DNA from: Actinomycetota bacterium | Lineage (GTDB): Bacteria; Actinomycetota; UBA4738; HRBIN12 | Assembly: GCA_005885035.1 (NCBI GenBank) | Contig: VAXZ01000067.1 | Span: 1-39,121, forward strand | DNA length: 39,121 nt | Reading direction: 5' to 3' | Part shown: positions 33,016 through 39,121 of the stretch, one piece after another | Layout: each line of letters starts with the position of its first letter | Numbering within the stretch: the stretch's first letter is position 1 | The notes under the pieces: generated by a model | Told to the model about the DNA's origin: nothing | Databases searched by the model: none | The model's input: the letters and a program-made list of their open reading frames with translations, nothing else | Program-made: the position numbers and the translations under genes

Positions 33016-33708
33016 ATGCCCAGGTCCTTGCAACCGCGCGCCGGGGGTCGACCGCACGGGACGCCACCCAAGTACGTCGATCTGGCTCCCGACGTGCTCG
33101 AGGAGCTCCGCCGCTCGACCCGACCGACCGCCCAGCGTGACGCGATCGCCCGGCTCTCCCGCGCGATCGAGCTCCTCGAGCGGGGTGACGCCGGTGCCGC
33201 CGTCAGCGAGGCCGCGAAGGCGAAGGCGTTGTCCTCACGCTCCTCGTCCGTCCGCGAGGTGCTCGGCCTCGCACTCTACGGACAAGGTCGCTTCCAGGAG
33301 GCGGTGAAGGAGCTCAAGGCATACCGGCGTATGTCCGGACGCAACGACCAGAACCACGTGATCGCCGATTCGCTCCGAGGTGTCGGGAAGCCGCGGGAAG
33401 CGGTTCCGCTGGCCGATGAAGCGCTCCACGACAAGAAGGTCCCGAACGAGGTCAAAGCCGAGGCCGTGATCGTGGCCGCCTCCGCGCTGGCCGACGAAGG
33501 CCGCTACGCGGAAGCCCTCGCTTTCATCGGCCGGGCGAAGACCCGAGACGACGTCGCGGAGCCTTACACGCTTCGAATCTGGTACGTGAAGGGCGACATC
33601 CTCGAGCGCGCGGGTCGTTCGCGGGAGGCTGCTGCGGAGTTCCGTAAGGTCGTGCGGCACGACCAGTCGGCGTTCGACGCTGCCGAACGGTTGGCCAACC
33701 TGAGCTGA
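33016..33708 (+). CDS. Tetratricopeptide repeat protein (Rv1691-like by position and pattern)
   Basis: 230 aa; LSRAIELLERGDAGAAVSEAAKAKAL...VREVLGLALYGQGRFQEAVKELKAYRRMSG...IADSLRGVGKPREAV. Confidence 0.82.
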   Translation: MPRSLQPRAGGRPHGTPPKYVDLAPDVLEELRRSTRPTAQRDAIARLSRAIELLERGDAGAAVSEAAKAKALSSRSSSVREVLGLALYGQGRFQEAVKELKAYRRMSGRNDQNHVIADSLRGVGKPREAVPLADEALHDKKVPNEVKAEAVIVAASALADEGRYAEALAFIGRAKTRDDVAEPYTLRIWYVKGDILERAGRSREAAAEFRKVVRHDQSAFDAAERLANLS

Positions 33709-33731
33709 CCCCTGGTGAAGACCGACCCGGG

Positions 33732-34712
33732 TCAGGTCGGGGCGCCCTCACGCTCCCACCGTTTCCGCCAATAGCGAGCGAGCCCCTCGGCGTTCATCCG
33801 GATCGATCCGATCGCGTCGTAGCGGCCGATATCGAACGGGAGACCCGAATCGCTCTCATATTCCATCCGCGCCTGCTCGACGAGCTCACGCTCGAGGGCA
33901 TCCATGCTCGTTCTCGGCTGGCGTGCGAGGCGTACTCGAACCGTCTCGGCCCACGCGCGGATCCTCTCAACCCCGCGCGCGAAGCCCTCGTCGGGATCGG
34001 CCACGATCCCGAAATGCGATGCCATCAGCCGGGTCGGCCGGCGTTCCCGCATGCGGGCGATGCTCTCGATCGCGGCCTCGAGGTCCGCCTCGGGTGGCGG
34101 GAGTGCCGGCCGGTAGCAGTCGGCCCACGGGAGGTGGGATCCGATCGCCTCGCCGGTGAACATCGCCCCGCTCGAAGACTCGTGCAGCGCAACATGATGC
34201 GTCGCGTGGCCGGGTGTGAAGATGACGTCGAGGCCGCGGCCGCCGATGGTGATCGTCTCGCCGTCCGCGATCGGCCGAACGCGCTCCGCGGGGCACGGCA
34301 GCGTTTCGCCGTAGAACACACGCATGCGAGCTTCGCCGTACGTTCGCGCCGTGCTCGCGATCAAGCGCGTCGGATCGAGGACGTGCTGCCTGCCCCGTTC
34401 GTGGACCCACAGCGTCGCGTTCGGGAACCGCCGGAGCAGCTCGCCCGCGCCGCCGGCGTGATCCATGTGGATGTGCGTCACGACGATGTGAGCGAGGTCG
34501 CGCGATCCGATCCCGAGCGCATCGAGTGCGGCGAGCACCACCGGACCATCGGCGCCGGGACCGGACTCCACGAGACACGGCTCGTCGGACTCGATCAGGT
34601 ACACGGCGTTGAGCTCCCGTTGGCCCGCCATGCCGGTGTCGATCGTGCGGATGCCGTCCGCGGCCGGCGGATGGTTGTTCACCTGGATGCCCACGGCGAG
34701 GGAGTGTCGCAC
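33732..34712 (-). CDS. MBL-fold metallo-hydrolase
   Basis: IVVTHIHMDHAGGAGEL, FTPGHATHHVALH, MFTGEAIGS. Confidence 0.88.
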   Translation of the reverse strand: MRHSLAVGIQVNNHPPAADGIRTIDTGMAGQRELNAVYLIESDEPCLVESGPGADGPVVLAALDALGIGSRDLAHIVVTHIHMDHAGGAGELLRRFPNATLWVHERGRQHVLDPTRLIASTARTYGEARMRVFYGETLPCPAERVRPIADGETITIGGRGLDVIFTPGHATHHVALHESSSGAMFTGEAIGSHLPWADCYRPALPPPEADLEAAIESIARMRERRPTRLMASHFGIVADPDEGFARGVERIRAWAETVRVRLARQPRTSMDALERELVEQARMEYESDSGLPFDIGRYDAIGSIRMNAEGLARYWRKRWEREGAPT

Positions 34713-34759
34713 AGCCGTGTCAGTGACGGTCGGTATGGTCCGAGGCGAAAGGGGGAGCC

Positions 34760-35080
34760 ATGGTCACGGTGAACGTCGTGGTATTGGCGGGCAGCGTCGC
34801 CGCGGATCCGGTGCAGCGCCGGATGCCGTCCGGTGACGAGGTCACCGAGCTCCGGCTCTCCGTTCCGGAGGCAGGCAAGCGCCTCCTCCCCTTGCCGATC
34901 GCCGCCTGGCACGCGACGGTCGGTGTGCAGGCACTCGACGGCATCGCCAAGGGCGATCGGGTGCTGGTGCACGGGCAGCTCGTCCGCCGCTTCTATCGGA
35001 GCGGGGCCGGTGCGCGCAGTCTGACGGAGGTGGTGGCGTCGGGTATCAAGAAGCTTGAAGAGCCCGCGGCGTCGGTCTGA
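34760..35080 (+). CDS. Short single-stranded DNA-binding (OB-fold)-like protein
   Basis: MVTVNVVVLAGSVAADPVQRRMPSGDEVTELRLSVPEAG...GIAKGDRVLVHGQLVRRFYRSGAGARSLTEVVASGIKKLEE, SSB-like architecture. Confidence 0.72.
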   Translation: MVTVNVVVLAGSVAADPVQRRMPSGDEVTELRLSVPEAGKRLLPLPIAAWHATVGVQALDGIAKGDRVLVHGQLVRRFYRSGAGARSLTEVVASGIKKLEEPAASV

Positions 35081-35083
35081 TCC

Positions 35084-36167
35084 TCATCGGCCAACCGGTT
35101 CGTCGACCGGCATGAGGATCATCCCCGTCCGCGGCTTCGGCCAGAAGAAGGTCGACTTCCGGGGGAGTCGACCGCCCCGCTGGACCACCGCGCGCACGCG
35201 GCCGGGGGTCGTGCCCGGCAGCAGGTACGCGGCGATCGCGGACCCGTTCCGGACGGCAGCGTCGGCGTCCTCGGCCACGTGGGTGAACCGGAGCGCGTCG
35301 CCCGGTGCGACCGTACCGGAGATGGAGGTCGTCTGCGCCTGCGAGTGCTTGCGCCAGATCCGGGGCGGGCCGCCCTCCGGTCGGTCGGTCGCCGCCGATC
35401 TGGATGCGGTGGTACGGAAGGACCGGCACCTCCTGGGTTCCGGCGTCGACCACGAGGGCAAGGATCCGGTCCCACGGCCCCGTGCCCTCCGCTGCGCGAC
35501 GCTCGTCGCGGTACGCCAGCGCGGTCGCGTACCGATGATGGCCATCGGCGATCAGGAGCGATTCGTCGCCGAGCCACGAGGTGACATCCTCTTCGCCGTC
35601 GATCGCCCACATCCGATGCTCGACACCCTCGTCGTCGCGGACGATCGCGATCGGACGGGTTTCCGCCGTCCGATCGAGGAGTTCGTTGAGCCGCTCGCAG
35701 GGACCGGTGATCGTCCCGTAGATCGGCGAGAGGTGCGTCTTAGTGGCGCGAAGCAGTCGCAACCGGTCCTCGATCGGTCCGGGCATCGTCTGTTCGTGCG
35801 GCAGGACTGTTCCACCCCACGGCTCCAGCTCGAGGGCGCCCACGAGCCCGCGGAGGAGGCGGGTGATCCCGCGAACCCGGTAGCGCAGCTCGTAGCCGTA
35901 GTAGCGCGGGGCGTCCGGTGCCGTGAGCACCCCCGAGGCGCTCCAGTCCGCGAGGAGGGAAGCGGCCGTGGCGTACCCGGGGACCGCTCCATCGCCGACG
36001 GCGCCGCCCGTCAGATCGATGTGCACGATGTTGTAGGGGCTGCGTGCGCGAAGCCCTTCTTGATCGGACTCGCTGATAACGTCGTATGGCGGAGCCGTCA
36101 GTTGTTCCCAAGGCCCCGCGACGGAAGGGTCGTACACCAGACCGCGGAAGGGGGAGATGCGTGGCAC
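35084..36167 (-). pseudogene. DUF1015-family protein with internal deletion and frameshift
   Basis: N-part VPRISPFRGLVYDP...LTAPPYDVIS...IADGHHRYATALAYRDER...VPVLPYHRI (frame of 36200); C-part ALRFTHVAEDADAAVRNGSAIAAYLLPGT...LPRKSTFFWPKPRTGMILMPVD (frame of 35545). Junction near 35300-35335. Confidence 0.75.
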
Positions 36168-36559
36168 CCGCTCTGTATAGCAGGCACGAACAACCGGCAC
36201 CTGCGTACGAGCTGTATTCGCGTGGACGCGCGATGCTGCACGACGGGCACCCCCATGCCGCGGCCCTGATCCTCGGGCGCGCGAAGCTCCTCGAGCCCGA
36301 CAAGGCGTCGATCCGCGAGGCGCTCGGCCGAGCTCTCTTCATGTCCGGGCGCGCGACACGCGCGAGGCGGGAGTTCGCGAAGGCGGTAGCCCTGAACCCC
36401 TCCGACGACTATGCGCATTTCGCGCTCGCCCTGGCGTGCGAGCGGACCGGCCAACGCCAACGTGCCCTCGGTCACGCGAAGCTCGCCAACGCCCTGGCTC
36501 CCGGCGTCTCGGACTACGAGCGAGTGGTGGCACGCCTGTCCGGCGGCGGCCGCCAGTGA
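36161..36559 (+). CDS. Small tetratricopeptide repeat protein
   Basis: AYELYSRGRAMLHDGHPHAAALILGRAKLLEPDKASIREALGRALFMSGRATRARREFAKAVALNPSDDYAHFALALACER; GTG 36161 with ggggga upstream. Confidence 0.8.
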   Translation: MAPALYSRHEQPAPAYELYSRGRAMLHDGHPHAAALILGRAKLLEPDKASIREALGRALFMSGRATRARREFAKAVALNPSDDYAHFALALACERTGQRQRALGHAKLANALAPGVSDYERVVARLSGGGRQ

Positions 36560-36569
36560 CCGACGCTGC

Positions 36570-37349
36570 ATGATCGCCGATCGGTACGACGCCTTCCTGT
36601 TCGACCTCGACGGTGTGCTCTATCGAGGCGCCGAACCGATCGAAGGAGCCGCCCGAACGGTAGCGGCCCTCCGGAACCTCGGAAAAGGCCTGGCCTTCAT
36701 GACGAACAACTCCTCCCGGACGCCCGAAGCGATCGTCGCGCACCTCACCGCGATCGGGATCGAAGCTCGGCCGGTCGAGGTCGAGACGTCGGCGCTCACG
36801 ACCGCGGAGCTGCTCCGCAGCCGCGCGGTCGTGAGCGCCTACGTCGTGGGTGATGAGGGACTCCGCACGGCTCTCGCCGCCGCGGGGCTCACGCTCCTCG
36901 ACGGAGGCGCAGCCGATGCCGAGACCGTCGTGGTCGGCTGGGACCGGGGATTCGACTACGCGGAGCTCGCCACCGCGTGCGTCTTGATCCAGCGGGGAGC
37001 ATCACTCATCGCTTCGAACGCGGACGCGTCGTACCCCGTTGAGGATGGGCTCGTGCTCCCGGGTGCCGGCGCGATCCTCGCTGCGATCCAGACGGCGACC
37101 GGGGCGAACGCCGAGGTGGTGGGCAAGCCGAACGCGCCGATCTTCCGAGCCGCGCTGGCGCGGGCCGGTGGCGGCAGACCGTTGGTGATCGGCGATCGAC
37201 TCGATACCGACATCGACGGCGCACGACGACTCGGCTGGGATGCGCTCCTGGTCCTCACGGGTATCACGACCGAAACCGACCTTCGTGGTGCCGGCCCGAA
37301 ACCGACCTACGTCGCGGAGCGGCTGGACCGGCTGGTGGAGCAGGACTGA
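36570..37349 (+). CDS. HAD-IIA family hydrolase (NagD/phosphoglycolate phosphatase-like)
   Basis: FLFDLDGVLYRGAEPI, FMTNNSSRTPE, VVGKPNAPIF, VIGDRLDTDIDGARRLGWDALLVLTGIT. Confidence 0.93.
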   Translation: MIADRYDAFLFDLDGVLYRGAEPIEGAARTVAALRNLGKGLAFMTNNSSRTPEAIVAHLTAIGIEARPVEVETSALTTAELLRSRAVVSAYVVGDEGLRTALAAAGLTLLDGGAADAETVVVGWDRGFDYAELATACVLIQRGASLIASNADASYPVEDGLVLPGAGAILAAIQTATGANAEVVGKPNAPIFRAALARAGGGRPLVIGDRLDTDIDGARRLGWDALLVLTGITTETDLRGAGPKPTYVAERLDRLVEQD

Positions 37350-37414
37350 CGGAACGGCACGGTGGCCACCATCGGTATGCTGGTCGCGAACCCCCTCACC
37401 CACGGAGGTGCACG

Positions 37415-37807
37415 ATGACCAGGGTCGATGACATGCGGAAGGCGCTCGAGGCGACGATCGGCAACCTGACCCCGGCCCGAGCGCAGGAGCTCGCGAAGGG
37501 CTTCCTCGAGCCGGGCGCCGCGAAGGAGCAGATCGCCAAGACGGCCGCCGACATGATGGAGTGGTCGCAGCGCAACCGCCAGCGGCTTCGCTCGGGGATC
37601 CAGGATGAGATCAAGGTCCAGATGCGCCAGATGGGTGTGGCGACCCAGGACGAGCTCGACGCCCTGCGCAAACGTGTCCGTGAGCTCGAGCGCGCAGCCG
37701 GCATGACGGCGTCGGGGCGCAAGCGCAACGCCGCGAAGAAGACGCCGGCGAAGCGCGCCTCCACCAGGAAGTCCGCCGCGAAGACCACGACCAGCGGGAA
37801 CGCGTAG
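37415..37807 (+). CDS. Phasin-like small protein with Lys/Ala-rich basic C-terminal tail
   Basis: DDMRKALEATIGNLTPARAQELAKG...DELDALRKRVRELERAAG then KRNAAKKTPAKRASTRKSAAKTT; ggaggt SD upstream. Confidence 0.65.
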   Translation: MTRVDDMRKALEATIGNLTPARAQELAKGFLEPGAAKEQIAKTAADMMEWSQRNRQRLRSGIQDEIKVQMRQMGVATQDELDALRKRVRELERAAGMTASGRKRNAAKKTPAKRASTRKSAAKTTTSGNA

Positions 37808-37821
37808 CGAGCCTCGGGACG

Positions 37822-38616
37822 ATGGGTCGCCGGCGCCTGGACGCGGAGCTGGTGCGTCGCGGGCTCGCGGCCAGCCGGTCCCAGGCGCGAGAGGCCGTGA
37901 GCGCCGGTCGCGTCACGGTCGCGGGGATCACCACGACCAAGGCTGCATCGCTCGTCGCGGATGACGCGCCCGTCGCGCTGTCGGGGCCTGCACCGTCCTT
38001 CGTCTCCCGCGGGGGCGACAAGTTGGCCGCGGCGCTCGATCGGTTCGCGGTTGCTCCCGCGGGGCGCGATTGCCTCGATGCCGGTGCATCCACCGGCGGA
38101 TTCACGGACTGTCTTCTTCAGCGCGGAGCCGCGCGTGTGATCGCGGTCGACGTCGGGTACGGCCAGCTCTCGTGGAGCCTCAGGACGGACCCGCGCGTGA
38201 CGGTGATGGAGCGGACGAACGTCCGGGACCTCACGTCCTCGATGCTGGCGTACGTCCCCAACCTCCTGGTGGCGGATCTCTCCTTCATCTCGCTCCGGCT
38301 GGTGCTCCCGGTCTTGGCGAAGCTGGCAGGGCCGGCATCGACCTTCGTCGTCCTGGTGAAGCCCCAGTTCGAGGCGGGGCGAGCGCACGTGGGTCGTGGT
38401 GGCGTCGTCCGCGACCCGGACGTGTGGCGAAGCGCCCTCTGGGGGGTGTTTGAGGCCGCCCGCTCGGCGTCGCTCGAGCCGCTGAACGTGATGGCGTCGC
38501 CGCTGCCGGGACCCGCCGGCAACGTGGAGTTCCCGCTGCACCTCGCCGCCGGATCGCCTCCGTCGCCGGTGGACCTCGACGGCGCGGTGGGCGAAGGGGA
38601 GGCGCTCCTGCGATGA
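37822..38616 (+). CDS. tlyA: TlyA-family rRNA (cytidine-2'-O)-methyltransferase / hemolysin A-like protein
   Basis: S4 domain RLDAELVRRGLAASRSQAREAVSAGRVTV; FVSRGGDKLAAAL, CLDAGASTGGFTDCLLQRGA, DVGYGQL, VKPQFEAGR. Confidence 0.94.
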   Translation: MGRRRLDAELVRRGLAASRSQAREAVSAGRVTVAGITTTKAASLVADDAPVALSGPAPSFVSRGGDKLAAALDRFAVAPAGRDCLDAGASTGGFTDCLLQRGAARVIAVDVGYGQLSWSLRTDPRVTVMERTNVRDLTSSMLAYVPNLLVADLSFISLRLVLPVLAKLAGPASTFVVLVKPQFEAGRAHVGRGGVVRDPDVWRSALWGVFEAARSASLEPLNVMASPLPGPAGNVEFPLHLAAGSPPSPVDLDGAVGEGEALLR

Positions 38617-39121
38617 CCTCCGTCGGCTTCGTGATCCACGCGGGGAGACCCGCGGCGGTGGATGCCGCGGAGCGACTGCGGGCGTCGTTGGAGGAGGACG
38701 GGATCTCCTGCGTTGAACTCAGAGGGGGCGCCGCCGACGTCGACCTGGTGGTCGCCGTCGGCGGCGACGGAACCTTCCTCCGGGGAGCCTACGTTGCGGC
38801 GCAGGCCGACTCGCCGGTCCTCGGCGTCAAGGTGGGCCGTCTTGGCTTCCTCACCGAGGTGGAGCCGCCGGAAGCGGCACCACTGATCCGCGAGGCGCTC
38901 GAAGGTCGAGCGGCGATCGAGGAGCGACTGGCCGTGGTGGCCGAGCCCGGCAGCGGCGATCCCTTCCCGCCGCAGTGGGCGATGAACGAGATCATGGTGG
39001 AGAAGCGGGCCAGGCACCGGCTGATCCGCCTCCAGGTTGCCGTCGATGGCGAGTACGTCACGACGTTCTCGGCCGACGGCGTGATCGTGGCGACGCCGAC
39101 CGGTTCCACCGCGTATTCGTT
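38613..39121 (+). CDS. nadK: NAD kinase (3' end outside the window)
   Basis: MTSVGFVIHAGRP...VVAVGGDGTFLRGAYVAA...VKVGRLGFLTEVEP...MNEIMVE...DGVIVATPTGSTAYS; ATGA overlap with tlyA; absent from the ORF track because the window ends first. Confidence 0.93.
   Translation, partial: MTSVGFVIHAGRPAAVDAAERLRASLEEDGISCVELRGGAADVDLVVAVGGDGTFLRGAYVAAQADSPVLGVKVGRLGFLTEVEPPEAAPLIREALEGRAAIEERLAVVAEPGSGDPFPPQWAMNEIMVEKRARHRLIRLQVAVDGEYVTTFSADGVIVATPTGSTAYS

Overview
The window is a high-GC, gene-dense housekeeping segment from an actinobacterium-like chromosome. I know no species for it. Gene order resembles the Mycobacterium tuberculosis blocks pyrF-mihF-gmk-rpoZ-coaBC-metK-priA-fmt-rsmB-rpe-ribD-ribE-ribBA-ribH and infC-rpmI-rplT-trmH-pheS-pheT...argF...mpg-tyrS...TPR-HAD...tlyA-nadK, from recalled synteny rather than a search. 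A complete 16S-23S-5S rRNA operon lies between the tyrS-like gene and the TPR gene. I saw no CRISPR array, transposon, prophage or tRNA gene. The points most worth a second look are: (1) a single ORF fusing a SpoU/TrmH RNA methyltransferase to a histidine-kinase-like DHp/CA module whose H-box is kept but whose N and G1 boxes look degenerate; (2) a TyrRS-like protein at the tyrS position that lacks HIGH (TLGW), has KMSQS for KMSKS, and lacks about 38 aa covering the tyrosine pocket; (3) conserved internal segments missing with frame change in ribBA (GTP cyclohydrolase II zinc site), pheT and a DUF1015 gene, caused either by real decay or by assembly error; (4) no canonical start codon for infC (best candidate GTC behind a perfect Shine-Dalgarno) or for priA; (5) TANNNT -10 boxes ending about 10 nt before the start codon of at least seven genes, consistent with leaderless mRNAs; (6) an FMN riboswitch followed by a hairpin that buries the ribD SD and AUG.
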